Assembly (NCBI GenBank): GCA_963969345.1
Contig: OZ017767.1
Location: 1,550,001-1,614,000 of the forward strand
DNA length: 64,000 nt
Direction of reading: 5' to 3'
Source of the DNA: Turbatrix aceti
Lineage: Eukaryota > Nematoda > Chromadorea > Rhabditida > Panagrolaimidae
Shown: in pieces, positions 1 to 13,119 of the stretch
Layout of the letters: the number at the start of each line of letters is the position of its first letter
Numbering within the stretch: position 1 is the stretch's first letter
The notes under the pieces: model-generated
Databases searched by the model: none
Seen by the model: the letters and a program-made list of their open reading frames with translations, nothing else
What the model was told of the DNA's origin: nothing
Made by a program: the position numbers and the translations under genes

Positions 1-90
1 GGTTTCATCGTCGTAGCGATCGAAAACCTCGCCTGTGATCAGAAATTCGGGAAGGGAGACGCAGAATTTGAAATTATACTCTTTGGCCAT
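1..90 (-). CDS. N-terminus of an unidentified protein (partial)
   Basis: A minus-strand reading frame opens with ATG at 90-88 and runs uninterrupted off the left edge. The visible 30 residues begin MAKEYNFKFCVSLPEFLITG. Codon use is more GC-rich than the flanking DNA, and the start codon has an A-rich upstream context (CACAAAAATGG). I do not recognise the family from so short a piece. No splice acceptor sits directly upstream. It is listed because it is an open frame with a good start context reaching the edge, but it could be a chance frame. Confidence 0.4.
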   Translation of the reverse strand, partial: MAKEYNFKFCVSLPEFLITGEVFDRYDDET

Positions 91-1082
91 TTTTGTGGAG
101 GTGGTCGGAGATCAGTCCGCCTCGCAGGGCGACCGACGCCAGAAGCAGCAGCCGTAGCCGCTGGTTAAACGATCTTGTCAGTGACCGGGAATGGATTCTG
201 TAGACTTCCGAGGCAGGAATGAGAGTTGGTGGAGAGGACCAAGAAAAGCCGGCAAGACGACTGTAAAGTCCGACTGACGACAGCTTGATCGAGTTTGACG
301 TCTTTTTTTTTGGAAGTGGAAAAGAGCTTGATTGAAATTGTTTTCAATGCTTCAGTGAAAAGATGAATTTCTGTTGGATGATGATAAGTTAGTCGTCAAC
401 ACACGGAATTGATTGTGGTGGAACGGGTGGTCGTGGAATGTGTGAAGGAGAGATTGAAGCCGAGTTCTTGATGGCTAAAATATGTGTTCCAGTATAAAAA
501 AAATAAAATACTCGACTCGCGCATGTCAGTATGTATGCACATATCAAAAGAAAAGCGCAGTTTAAAAATTGTTATAAATATTAAATGCCACGCCATACAA
601 CAGTGCAAAGATGGTTACAAAGGTTTACGAAATTTATGTATATCCATATATTTATGTACCGTTTTTCAGTTTTTACAAAAATATTTTTTACACATACTAA
701 AATTTTTTTTTATATTTACCACATACACATACTAATTTTTTTTACAAAATATGACGATGTGCAGTTTTTATTTCATTTTTTCATCTATTGAAAACGCAAC
801 CAGTTTTATCTAAAAAATTGTAGTGTGTAAAATAAAAAATCAATAAAGCTGCTCTACAGTAAACATCAGTTTCAAAAAAGCAAAAAAAAACCAAAACGCC
901 CGTTCAAAAAATGATTTAAAAAAAGCAAGAACGATGAAGCAAACGTGCTGACTGCTTCGACGGCACGGGGAACGAACGGGGCACAAGCAGAGCAAGTGCA
1001 GAGGCTTTCTACACATTTAGTCCCTCTTCGACTCGTTGCTTCCTTCTAGCACGCAAACGTAGTGGTAAATGTAGTATGTAGA
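91..1082. other. Intergenic DNA, no gene seen
   Basis: AT-rich DNA with short open frames on both strands that show no domain, signal peptide or splice structure. The first 250 bp are more GC-rich and probably belong to the 5' region of the partial gene at 1-90. About 940-1080 is another slightly GC-rich patch with no readable gene. Confidence 0.5.
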
Positions 1083-2463
1083 AGCACGCACAGCGTATCG
1101 GTAGGCCTATTTTTAGTTCGCGCAAACTGTGAAAAAAAGTGGCCACTCGGCTGAGGAAAATTTTTGCCTGCGCGCGCACCCTTGTTTTTCTTGAAAGTGC
1201 ACCCCAGATAATCGCAAAACAAAAATATTAAGATGCAAGTGTTTGTTTAGATTGATATTGTCATCGATTAAGCACATTCTTGCGAACATTTTGATGCCAT
1301 TTTTGAAAAAAAATATTTATTGTGAGTCTCGCTGCATATTTCCAAAAACAGACATTTTTAAAAACGTTTGTGATAATTTCACAAAAAGTGTTCTGTACAG
1401 AGTTCTGAAATTTTTATGACAGATGCATACGGTGTTGAAGAAGGTATCCTGAAAATTTGGTGCAATTTCGCCTTGGAATTTTAAAGTTAGCTGCTGATAA
1501 CTGTTTTTCCTTATAAAGGTGCGCGCAAGCACACCCCTCTGTTCCTACTCAGGGTACTCTAAAAACATTTTTTTGGTTGGAAAAATGTTCGACCCCTTCA
1601 CTATTGGAATATTAAAGCAATCGGAACTTCAATACACAATTCGGGCGAGTGTCGTCGTCGAGTCGAGGAAGCACGGCGACGCGCACGAAGTTGCGGCAAC
1701 AAGAAACGGGTGCCGCCGCCGATTGACCCTTCAGGGATGTACCTGAGTACAACTATCGTGTGCAGTGAACGACTATCATGTGCAAGGCAAAGAAGTTGTT
1801 CTGTTTCTGGTCAAACAACTCATTGAAGGGTCAATCGGCGGCGGCACCCGTTTCTTGTTGCCGCAACTTCGTGCGCGTCGCCGTGCTTCCTCGACTCGAC
1901 GACGACACTCGCCCGAATTGTGTATTGAAGTTCCGATTGCTTTAATATTCCAATAGTGAAGGGGTCGAACATTTTTCCAACCAAAAAAATGTTTTTAGAG
2001 TACCCTGAGTAGGAACAGAGGGGTGTGCTTGCGCGCACCTTTATAAGGAAAAACAGTTATCAGCAGCTAACTTTAATATTTCAAGGCGAAATTGCACCAA
2101 ATTTTCAGGATATCTTCTTCAACACCGTATGCAACTGTCATAAAAATTTCAGAACTCTGTACAGAACACTTTTTGTGAAATTATCACAAACGTTTTTAAA
2201 AATGTCTGTTTTTGGAAATATGCAGCGAGACTCACAATAAATATTTTTTTTCAAAAATGGCATCAAAATGTTCGCAAGAATGTGCTTAATCGATGACAAT
2301 ATCAATCTAAACAAACACTTGCATCTTAATATTTTTGTTTTGCGATTATCTGGGGTGCACTTTCAAGAAAAACAGGAGTGCGCGCGCAGGCAAAAATTTT
2401 CCTCAGCCGAGTGGCCACTTTTTTTCACAGTTTGCGCGAACTGAGCGATACGCTGTGAGCACG
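1083..2463. repeat. Long inverted-repeat (foldback) element
   Basis: Two nearly identical arms of about 640 bp (1089-1735 and 1822-2457) face each other across a loop of about 86 bp. The outer ends read CACAGCGTATCG and its complement. The left arm has a net 11-bp extra length near its tip. A perfect 6-bp direct repeat AGCACG abuts both ends (1083-1088 and 2458-2463), as expected of a target-site duplication. Both arms contain mirror copies of the same short reading frames, which are a consequence of the palindrome and not genes. No transposase is present, so the element is non-autonomous or of foldback type. Confidence 0.85.
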
Positions 2464-5400
2464 CAGTCAAGGCAAAAAGAAAAAAATAGCAAAACTAGTG
2501 GCGTGGAAATAAAAATCGATGGCAAATCCGTAAATAACAAAAAATAATTCAAATTTAATTGTTTTTTTGTTTAAAAAAAACTTAAAATTTAGAAACATTT
2601 TTTTTTCTATTTTTTAATTCATCGTACTTGGAATGCCAGTTTTTATTTTGGTTTAAGAGATATTGTACATACTGTTAAAGTCGTGTTTTTTTACCAAAGC
2701 GCACAAAAAATAGTAGCCGGATAAGAATAAAAGAACGGATGAAGAGGAGAAAACAATTGCCTTGCCAGTCACGAAAACGAAACACGAATGCCGCATACAT
2801 AGGGGATGGATGCTTCGGTGGAATATTGATTGCCAGGAGACAAAAAACGAGACAACAGTGTTCTAAAAAGGCGAGTCCATGGCGTGTGCGAGAATATTAG
2901 CTAGAACCGTTCAGTTATAATTATACAAATTTTAATTTATATATAAAAACTTTTTTCATTTGTCAACAAACGATTTGATAACAGCAGAAAATTTTTTTTA
3001 TAAAAAAAATGCAAGAAAAAACTCTAGGAGATAGAGACAGTTAATTTTTTTAAGAAAACCAAACTTGTAAGAATTTTTTTCCACTTCAAAAAGCACGATG
3101 CCGACTGACGCTGACGCCAACGACTTTCTAAAGATGACGGGATGGCGGCTCCGGCTGCTAAATACTACCACCCTGATCACGCCGGCAGTAAAGAAGAAAA
3201 AACGAAAAAAAAGAAAAAAAATAAATAGGGAAGGAAGGCAAATTGTTTCGAAGCTGTGCTGTGTGCCATTTGGGTTTTTTTGCTTCATTACATGTGTTTT
3301 GTGATGTTTCGTCAAAAGCGAGGAGAAAAATGGAAAATGGAAAAGGGGGAGCAAAGTCATCTGGCAAGCAGCAACAAACGACCAGACGGCTGATTTTTTG
3401 ACTGAAAGCTGGGCCAGAGTTTCGAAGAAAAAAAAACTTGGCTACAGTTTTTTCCGAGGGGATAAGGACCACAAATGAGCGGTCAATTGAACAACAACAA
3501 AAAATAAAATACAACTGGTAGAGAGTTCGAAGGCATCGAAGCGGACATAGATGCAACGCAACGCAACGCAACAGCCTTGCCGGTCGTCGCCGGCGTCCTT
3601 CCTGCCTGGCTGGACAGTCGAGTCCGGCGGCGAGGACGAGAGTGATGTGATGCGGCGTTGCTGTTGTTGTTGGGGTGGGGGGTGTAAATACAGCAACACT
3701 CGCAAGAGCCCAGCGGAGGAGATGGATAGAAGCGGGGACTGGCCAGGGAGCGAGAAAGAAGACTGGAGGGGAGAGAAAGAGGGCAAACAGATTAAATAGT
3801 TGTTCAGCAAAATAATTTTCAACTAACGAAAAAAAAAAGTTTGTTGGTAGTAGCGGTGGCTGGGGTGGTAGCAAATAGGCCTCCGGTCGGCAGCACTGGG
3901 TGGAGGATAAATTATTAGGAACAATGTTTGGAAAAAATAACGCAGAAAAATTAAAAAAAAGAAAAGTTCCAAAACTAAAAAAAATATTTTCAAGCCCGTA
4001 AACGAAAAAAAATGAAAACGAAAAAGAACAATAAATAACTTTCCAGTTAGTTAAAAAATTAAATCTTGCACCAACGATGTCACAATAAAATTATATAAAA
4101 ATTTGCCAGAAAGTATAAAAAATTCCGTTGCCTGAAAAAATACTGGACATTTTTTTTGAAATTTGATTTAATAAAGAAATTTAAAACAAGCATCAGTTAT
4201 GTAGGTATCGTCAAAAAATTATTTTGGTAAATAATGTTTTATTGATGCAAAATATTGGATTTGAACCAAAATGCAAAAAAATGCTCTTTTAAAAATTTTT
4301 TTTGCCTGTTTTCAAAAAAATTAAGATGATAAATATTTTTATTGTCAGCAACGCAAGTTAAATACTAATGAAACTTCTGAATGCCTTTTAACATTTGGTC
4401 TAACGATAACTAACCACTGAGTAATGGTTAAACAAATAAATAAATAATAAAAAATTTTTGCCCAGTTTAAAATTTATTTCCCTCAATCAAAAATTTAATA
4501 ACCAAAACAAAAATATTATACCATGATCATGTATCACCAATCTTCACATTAAACTTAAAACAACAATTTTTCCCCCACCTGAACCAACGTTCCCCACCCT
4601 CAAACAAAATGTAATCACCCTCATCCCTCCCCAAATGATTCACACATAAATAGTATTATGGTAAAATTTCGATTTCAATCCAAACAAACAAATTATTAAT
4701 CATCAGATGCAAAATCCCTGTTTTTCCCATAAAAACTCAAAACGACGCATTTGTTATCAATCGCGAACAAAAAACACCCTTCTCACAACGACCGGTCTTT
4801 CTGGGCTGTGTACCTGTACCGGGGAACAGTCAGAAGGATTCCAAGGTTGAGGAACAATTCCTTTCTTCCCTCAAACAATAAATGCGTTCATTCATTTTTG
4901 AATGCAACAAAAAAACGGTACAAATCAGATTGTTAAACACGTACATAAGAATAGGAAGGAAGACGAGGCAAAAAACAGACAACAAAGATGATTGATTTTT
5001 GCCTGAACTCGTCGTTTTGGGTGAACCCTACAGAATTACATAGTACATGTGAACAAAACCGGTATAGATGTTGATAAGATTTGACGTAAACAGTTAAAGA
5101 AGTTCAGTGATATTAAAATTGAGTCAGTTTACTTCCATCAAAATATCTGATTTTCAACTCCAAATATGTAACTTATATAAACAAAACAAGCGCAGATACA
5201 ATTATAATTTTATAAGATCCATAAAAATTTTTTTATAAGATCCGTAAAAACAGTTTTATAATTTCCCGTAAAAAATTTCGTGAACGCAAAAAAGATTCTT
5301 CTGAAAACAACACAGTTTATAAAAATGTTTAGAAATTCAAAACACAAAAACAGTTAAACGAACAAAAAATAAAATAAATTCGGCAATCGTGAAATTGTAT

Positions 5401-5518
5401 TTTGTAAATTGTTCAATTAATATCGTCCATCAGTTTTGAGAAAAATTTGATTTAAAAAAATAAAACAGTGTACTATTTTTGTCAAAAAATAACTTGGAAA
5501 TCACTAAAAATTCCGGGT
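2464..5518. other. Intergenic DNA, no gene seen
   Basis: Mostly AT-rich. A GC-richer island at about 3540-3900 contains a short repeat of the type CAACG (3550-3575). It has open frames on the minus strand, but they are low in complexity, overlap one another and lack domains. A retroelement tail fragment is listed separately at 4371-4443. Confidence 0.5.
4371..4443 (+). repeat. Retroelement 3'-tail fragment
   Basis: The stretch around GATAACTAACCACTGAGTAA, followed by an AAATA-type microsatellite, matches the 3' end of the RTE-derived element at 24503-25141 and the fragment at 15303-15385. This copy is the most diverged of the three. Only the 3' end is present, as expected of a severely 5'-truncated retroelement insertion. 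Confidence 0.6.
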
Positions 5519-6503
5519 GCACTGCATGCGCTTTCGCCTTATTTCTGCTCAATCGAGCGCGCGCGTGCATTTTTTTGAAGGTGTCGTGTTCAAAAAAAGG
5601 CCCTGAAGCCAGTAATAGAGTTTTTTGCTTACGGTCACTTGGGTAGGCTTAGGCATGTCCCAGAGATTGTTATAAGCCATCGGCGGTCATTGTCGGATTT
5701 TTTTGTGCAATGTTACAGACATTGGAAGAACATGAAATTTCCTGAGACTGTAACTCACCAGAACATCTGTGAATTTTTGAAAATCGAACGTAACTTTTTT
5801 CATTACGTCTATAAGAAGCAAATTACGTGAGATGTGCCGTAGCATTATAGTAGTATGCGAGATCGAACGCAAAATGATAAAAAATGCGCACGCGCGGTGA
5901 ACAACAAGGGAGAATTTTGAAGAAAAGCAGAAAAAAAGCTCTATTCGATGTTCCTGCAGCGAATGAATTTTAGCCAAAAGTCGGAATCTAAGAGAGTGTA
6001 TCTTTTCTTATCCATCTGATTTCTTTGGTTCTTTTTCATTTTTTATATTCATTTTGCTTTCTGATATGCAAGTACCAGCAGAAGGAACGCAATAATGAAC
6101 GTTTTTTTCATATACGACAATAGGCGCGTGCGCATTATGAAGCACGTATTCTATTTTGGGTTCGATCTCGCATACTACTATAATGCTACGGCACATCTCA
6201 CGTAATTTGCTTCTTATAGACGTAATGAAAAAAGTTACGTTCGATTTTCAAAAATTCACAGATGTTCTGGTGAGTTACAGTCTCAGGAAATTTCATGTTC
6301 TTCCAATGTCTGTAACATTGCACAAAAAAATCCGACAATGACCGCCGATGGCTTAAAACAATCTTTGGGAAATGCCTAAGCCTACCCAAGTGACCGTAAG
6401 CAAAAAACTCTATTACTGGCTTCAGGGCCTTTTTTTGAACACGATTCATTCGACGCGCGCGCGCGCTCTTTTTCGTCCATTGAGGCAAAGGCGCATGCAG
6501 TGC
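5519..6503. repeat. Second inverted-repeat (foldback) element
   Basis: Arms of about 380 bp (about 5519-5897 and 6125-6503) are inverted copies separated by a central region of about 225 bp. The outer ends share GCACTGCATGCGC. The arms carry mirror copies of a reading frame containing LSDFFVQCYRHWKNMKF. The arms differ from each other more than those of the element at 1.1-2.5 kb, so this one looks older. Alternating CG tracts lie near both ends. I see no clean target duplication. Confidence 0.75.
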
Positions 6504-6967
6504 GGGTGAAGTTTTATTTAATTTGTTTGAAAAAAATGAATGAACCTTTTGAACTGGAGTTATAATTACTTTAGAATATGCAAATTTCTATGGAAATATT
6601 TATTATCTTTCTCACATCAGTTACAAAAATCTCGCTTAAGTTAGGTTTTTAGCGGCAAAAATTATTATTAGAGATAAAAAAAGAGTAATCCGTTAAAAAA
6701 ATATTTGGTTCAAAAAAAGGAATCCAAGACAACGTAATTTAAATGCAAGTCAAATTTAATGAAACTTAGTAAGCGACATCGACTACAGTTATCGATTGAC
6801 CGCAATAAAAAAAGAGCGACAAAAAAGCAGAGGGAATACTAATTTCTACGTGAAAAACAGAAAACAGAAAGAGAGAAAAAAAACAAATTGAACCCGCAAA
6901 AATATCGGATTTCCGCGAGATTTGTGTTGTGTTTGGGGTGGTTGGTAGGCACAACAAATTGAGACGA

Positions 6968-7154
6968 ACACACGCACACAAGCACAAGCACAAGCACAAG
7001 CAAAAAAGCCCACAGGCAAGCAAGCACGCACGCACTCACGCATGCACGTAGAAGGAAAGCTGGGCACGCGGGCAGGCAGGCAGGCAGGCAGGCAGGCACA
7101 CCGCCAGGAGGCACACGCAGCAGCATAGCTCGCTCGCTCGCGCGCGCGCGCGCA
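6968..7154. repeat. Cluster of microsatellites
   Basis: AAGCAC-type repeats (about 6968-7020) are followed by a (GGCA)n run at 7071-7098 and a CTCG/CG alternating tract at 7129-7154. Minus-strand open frames across it are translated repeats (runs of Cys/Leu, or Ala/Cys/Leu/Pro) and not evidence of a gene. Confidence 0.85.
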
Positions 7155-8956
7155 CCCGGCTCGTGCCCGTGGTTGTCTAGTAAGCATAAATTTTTTTTAT
7201 CTCACTCGATTTTTTTTCTTCTTTTTCTCCTTCTTCTTCGTTTTAGCCGCCTTCTCTCGCTCTAGAGCGAGCTCGGCTCGTCAACGTCAAAACCAGTGTG
7301 AGTCGTCTCGACAGCGACAAGCAGAAAAAAGAGACAGTTGTGCTCGAGACTACCGAGTATGGCAACTCCGACGACCGACCGCCGACCGACGACAGCCAGA
7401 GGCAGTTGGTTGTTAGTCGCGTCGAAGTGAGCTGTGAGCGAGAGCGAGTGTCGTCGCGTTTTGCTTTTTAAATAAAAAAAAACGCAACAACAGAGCTAAA
7501 AAAAAGCAAAGCAGGATGGACGACGACGTGAAAAAGAGAGAAAATAAAAAGCCCTGGATTGTTGTCGTGTGGATGGATGGATGCAAAAAAGAGGCCTGAA
7601 GGGGCCCCAGCGAGCGATAATGGACAGTTAGGTCGCGGTGCACCGCGGTCGTGGATAGGAGTGGTGAGTTATACACACGTTTGGGGTAGGAAGTGGGCTG
7701 CAGTACCAGCATCTATGTATCTGCGTGCATGCAACGCATCCCGTCATAGTTCAACTGTTAGACGTGAATGCAAGTGAGCATGGATGGGTGATGGGCAGCA
7801 GGTGAAACAATAAAAAACTTTTATTTTGCGGACTGATAAATAATCCAGGTGAATTAAAAAAAATAGGTGGGGTCAGGGTGTGATCGGGTACCGGAAATTG
7901 ATACTGGGTTGAATGGTGTTGAAAAAAACTATGATTCTTCATATCATTGGCCAGTTTATTGTAAAAAAAATTATTTTTTAAACAAAAAGAATTTATTGTT
8001 TCGATAAAATCAAATTTCAGTTTTCAAATTTAAATTTAAAAAACATCTTTTTCTACTCCAAAAGTTTAAAAAAGTTACTGTTTAGCTTTTTATGCCGATT
8101 TCTGATTTAACATTGAAGAAACTTCAGTGAAAAAAATTTCAATTCTACTAAGTTCCCTAAAAAGATAAAATTAAAAAAAAAATTGTATGTAAAGCCAGAA
8201 CCCCAAAATTCTGGACTTCTAATCCAAAAAGAGCCGGTAATGATGTTAGTGATTTTCTGGGGGTTGTCACAAGAAATTAGCCAAAGTATGGCTGAGGTTG
8301 ACACTTACGCATAAAAAAATTTGACATGACGTACACAGATGAACCGGCACAGTAAAAACTAAAATTGTGATCAACGATTTTTTGGCTAACTTAGAAATAA
8401 GTCGTTAGCATGTTTCCGAAAAAAAAATTACACGTCAGACAAAAAAGGTTTCGGACAGTTAGAAAACAGGAAGTAAAAAAATGTATTTCTAAAAAAATAT
8501 ATTTTTTTATTCAAAAAAATGGAAAGAATTTGGAATCAGTTTTAATCAAGTCAAAATATATTTTATAAAATTCAGTTTTCACAGTTTTTGTTAAACATAC
8601 ATTTTTGTGACATAAAAAATATTTTATAGCGTCAAACAATTAAATCCAGATTTTATTTGTTTTTTTTTTTGGTATAGTTAGTATTTATTACTTAAGCATA
8701 AAAAATTTATCACTTTATAGCTAACCACTGATGAGTAACAGTGTTCAGTGTTTGACGAAATAAAAGTATTTTATGTTCCTGGTACCGCTAAGTTTTACGA
8801 CATCACGTCAAAATTGATCTGAAAAGGATGACCTTCGCAAGTTGCCAGGGAAACAGGTTTTGAGCTACTGTTCGGCAAACAAATTTGTCTTTCTAAATTT
8901 TTGTTTCACAAAACAAGGACACAACGGTTGTTTTTTCATTTCTGTTTTTGTTTTGT

Positions 8957-8971
8957 AAAATAAAAAAAAAA

Positions 8972-9003
<32 letters not shown>
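8957..9003 (+). repeat. Poly-A tract
   Basis: A near-pure A-run of about 47 bp, broken by short T interruptions. It could be the tail of an old retroposed sequence, but nothing recognisable lies upstream. Confidence 0.7.
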
Positions 9004-9005
<2 letters not shown>

Positions 9006-12000
9006 ACAGTCCAAAATAACAAATTTAGCGTAACAAAATTTGTGTACATTCAAATTTTTCACACTTTGAATAAGTACGCAAAATAAAAGTGTATAAAATT
9101 TTGCCACAATGTGAACAAGTGCAGTGATTTTAACTTTCTATTATTCTCGACGCTGTCTTTAGTATAAAAAATAAACAATGCAAACCATTTTTGTTTATCC
9201 TAAAACATTAAAATTAAATAGCAATGCTAATTTTATGGTGCTAATCACAAGAATTGTATGCACCTGGATATTGCAAACTGTCCGGTACTGTTAAAGTACA
9301 ACTTGTTTTTATTTCTCTATTTTGGTCATGTACCATAGTTTTTTAAGAATACCGTTAGAAGCAAACAAAAAACAGTCCGTTTGCACCTGCAGTTAATAAA
9401 AAAAATATTTTATTTTTTTTATTTAGTTCACCTAAAAAACTAAATAGGATACTCAGTTTCAAACTTAAAAATGCCTTTTCAAATACTTGTTTAAAAAATA
9501 AACTTTTTAAAAATATTTTGAAATAAAGGACAGTATGTCCACTAATTTAAACAAAAAATCACATTTCGTAACGCAAACAATGCTGCAACTCGGTACAGTT
9601 TAAAAACAATTTTGTTAACAAAAATATTAACCGATAAAAGTGTGTATCATACATACCTGATATTGCCTTACGTCAGTTAAAAAAAGCAAATAACAGAGTT
9701 TCATGCTTCTAACGCATTTTTTATGATAATGGTAAAAAACCTCTTACAAGTTGCACAAATAAAATTATTTTGTTATCTAGCGGTACTTTCGAATAAGAAA
9801 AAAGTGCAAGTTTCTAACGTTAAGGGTAGAACAAGCGTTCGTTGCAACATTCTGCTCACATCAGGTTTTTAAAAAATAAGGGCAACATAATAAATACATT
9901 GTTACAGTAAGTTACTTTAAAAAACAACAATTTGATTTTTTAATATACAGTGAACCCCAAACGTGGTCTCAAACCCCGCCCCCTCTAGTTCATTGTCTAC
10001 CGGAACGAATGTAGATTCACGCCCCCCTTTTTCCTCTTCATCTTCTACTTCACCATGTTTTCCAATTCTAAATACATACATACACGGCACAAAAGTTTGG
10101 AGAAAATTTCCTTCAGTTAACCAAGCAGAGCGCATGCAAATGAGCATCCAATGCATTAGCTTCTTTCCCCTCTCGTAGCGGCTCTCGTCAAATATCTTGT
10201 AAATGCACCCGCGCGCGTGGAATGTATACATGGATATGCATTTTTTTCTATTGCCACATTTTTGAGCAATCTTTCTTGCCACTAGAAGTAGGAAGAAGGG
10301 GGGGGGGGCACTTTGCTTTCCTTTCCAATTCGTGTTAACAGTGCCAAGCCGAGCTTTCACCCCATCCATGCGCAGAAGGACACAAGCAACGAAGAACCAA
10401 GGTTTTAAGGGGAACATGGATGGCGGAAGTGAAACTTGGCATAATCAATTACAATTGTTGGAACGCGAAGCAGTTAAAAAACATAATTTTTTAGAATCGG
10501 ACTAAAGATTTTCGTATTTGACTGAATTTACATAATATTTTTTTTAATTCAGTCTGTCTACTAAAAAACAGTCATAAAAAATATTTATACCATTTTTATA
10601 ATTATTTTTATTTTATTAAAACAGTTTGATTTTTTATAAATTAAAATAAAATGAGACTGTACTAATATCAGTTTGTATCCACTAAATTTACCTCTTTTTT
10701 ATTTGCGAAAATTATCAAAATATAAAAAAAACCGTCTTATGCATTAATTTTGCGCCCTAGGAGTTGTTTTTCAAGGCATTAAAAATGGCATCTTTTTTTT
10801 CTCAAAAAATCTAAATGTATTTTTTTTGCAACAAACTGCGTAAAAACATCCAAGAAATTTCAGTGCATTGGCGGTATTTTTACTAAATCAAAAGGAATAT
10901 AGTAATTCTTAAACCCAACAATACATAGGTAAAACAAGAAGATTTCTTCTTGTTTTAAAAGTTAGTCTATGTTCAGTTTATGTTTCAAAACATTTTGGAA
11001 ATATGTTTTATGATAAATTTATATTTAAGCATAAAATAAAAAACTTATACCCGATTGCATCTAAGTTTTCAATTTTGGATTTTTAGTTTTTAATTTCTGA
11101 ATTCTATTCAAAGCTTGTTGAAATTAAATTTAAAAATAGTCATTTAAGCACATATATGGATCATCAGTTTCCAAAAAAAGACCGCCCAATAAAACGACCC
11201 CCGCAATAACAGGATTTTGGTCCAGTGAAATTTGATCCTTGAACGCGTGCACACGTAAACGAAACCTCTCTTGCGGTCAGAACATGCGTGATCTCCCTTT
11301 TTTACCCCCATGCGAGAGCAAATAACAAGACATCCTTTGCACGCGTGAACAAAAAAAGAAATGAGGACAGAAAAAGACGAAAGGAGGAAATGCATAGTGA
11401 CGCCATTCGGAAAACTGGAAACCCATCTCATTTCATTTTCGACCACCAACCAACAAACTGGCTTGTTAGGACGGACCAGGCCACTCAATCCTCCTCCTAC
11501 ACAATCGAAAATGCTTTTTTTAGAACGTTGTCAGAAATACACTTTTTTTGGTACCACAAACTTTGTAAAAAAATGTTTTGTCGAAGAACACGCAACCATG
11601 AGATGGACAAATATAAAACACGCACCCCTGGGCACTTGACACAGATAACGAGCTCAAAGTGATGTTAAAGCAGGAAAAAAAGAATCCGAAAATGATGTTC
11701 TTTCTTTTGTACGCAAGCACGCGCTGGAAAAAAACAGTGTTATCAAAACCGACATGAAGTATTTTCAGTTTTGAACAACGTCAGGATTTAAAACAAATCC
11801 GTCAGTTTTAAATAAAAAACAATTGTCAGTTTAACAAAAAAATTAAAAAAAAAACAGGGCACAAATTCGAGTTTCCATATTCAAAGTAGTGTCACCAAAT
11901 TATTCTATGCTGATCAGTGTTTTTAAATAGATAATTATTTTTGACAACAAAATGAAAATTCACAAAAAAAAATTTTGTATAGGGTTTTACTTCTATTTCC

Positions 12001-13110
12001 AATTATACCTGCAAAAATCTGCATTTTCCCCTTCTGATACATAAATGCACATTCAATCAATATTTATTCACAGTTAACCTTCTGGTATAATAAAACTGTG
12101 CAGTCATAAAAAATGACACACTCAAAAAAACGTACCAAAATTACCAATACACAAGTTTTTCGAAATAGATTGCCGCACCAGTTAAATTTAAAAATTATAA
12201 TTTTTCATTATTGCCGATCAAAGAAAGCTATTTTTCAGAACAGTGCATCTATGAAACAATAAAAACCCCATGTTGTTCACAAAGGTACGGTCCTGTTTTA
12301 CGTCTTGATAACGATTATAACACTCCGTATTTTCTTCAGTAATGCATTGTTGAGGATAATAAAAAGTTAAAGGAAGTAAAAAATATCGGAATTCAAAAAT
12401 CGACGTCACATGACCTCTGACCCGTAAACTGTGATACAATAATTACAAAAATAATTATGTAATTCGACTTGACGTTACACTTACAAACTCCAGTTTACCT
12501 ACTTGATTTAAAAAAATTGATCGAAAACTGTCTCTTTCCAATAAAATAAGTTGAAAACAACCAACTTTTGTATTTTTACACATAAAATCTTACTTGCATA
12601 ACGAAGTACCAAATTTTGTTTGCAATTATCAAAAATAATATTAGAAATATTATTTTAATTTATTAGCCCCGCAACAGTTTTTTCAAAGACGACTCAAAAA
12701 TGTGCAAAATGGAACTATTCGTTTGTTCCGGTTATAACAATGAAGCCGACAAAGGTAAAAGCACAGCGATAACAAAATTGTTAGTGTCCGTTTACCATAA
12801 AGTGCTGTAATAAAATTGCACGTTAGTTATAAAAATGTAAGGGGCATAAAAATTTGTGTTTTTTTGTTAAACAACTGCAAGTTTAGGGAAACTATCCGCA
12901 AATTGGGAAACTTTGATTTCACGTTGTTCAAATCTAAAAAGTACTCAGTTTTAACAAAAAATATTTTTTACCGTTAATCACATCAGTGGTTTACATAAGT
13001 ACTTATTAGAGAATACACAAACACTTTTGAAATCTACAAAATTCACCCGTTGCCAAAATTACAATAGTTGGTTTCCTGCGCAAAGTATTATGAAATATCA
13101 TTTTCTCCGC

Positions 13111-13118
13111 TTCCGCAG
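13111..13118 (+). promoter_or_regulatory. Candidate spliced-leader acceptor
   Basis: A pyrimidine-rich TTCCGCAG ends one base before AATGG, the start of the transthyretin-like gene. In nematodes such an acceptor directly before the start codon, without an upstream coding exon, usually marks trans-splicing. An upstream in-frame ATG at 13090 would read through this signal, and I prefer the downstream start. Confidence 0.55.
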
Positions 13119-13119
13119 A

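Larger units (their letters stand above)
6504..13119. other. 6.6 kb of gene-poor DNA
   Basis: No gene can be supported. Contents are AT-rich spacer with many CAGTT pentamers, a GC-rich low-complexity zone (about 6950-7720), a long A-run (8957-9003), and several open frames of 70-170 codons (for example 9917-10417 minus and 11288-11662 plus) without recognisable domains, paralogues or splice structure. The 6950-7720 zone resembles a promoter or CpG-like region, but no start codon or exon follows convincingly on either strand. Confidence 0.5.

Noticed and set aside
1317..2240. Mirror pairs of short reading frames as a gene family
   Set aside because: They are the two arms of one inverted repeat and not independent genes.
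3158..3874. 238-codon minus-strand open frame
   Set aside because: Composed of low-complexity Pro/Leu/Phe/Cys runs over short repeats, and it overlaps a second equally poor frame. Not a credible gene.
6766..7187. Cys/Ala/Leu-rich frames that look like secreted peptides
   Set aside because: They are translations of AAGCAC, GGCA and CG microsatellites in several frames.
9917..10417. 166-codon minus-strand open frame
   Set aside because: No recognised domain, no splice context, no paralogue in the window. The composition follows a local GC-rich patch with a G homopolymer.
11288..11662. Lys/Arg-rich plus-strand frames of 92-124 codons
   Set aside because: Overlapping frames on both strands, no domain and no splice signals of quality.
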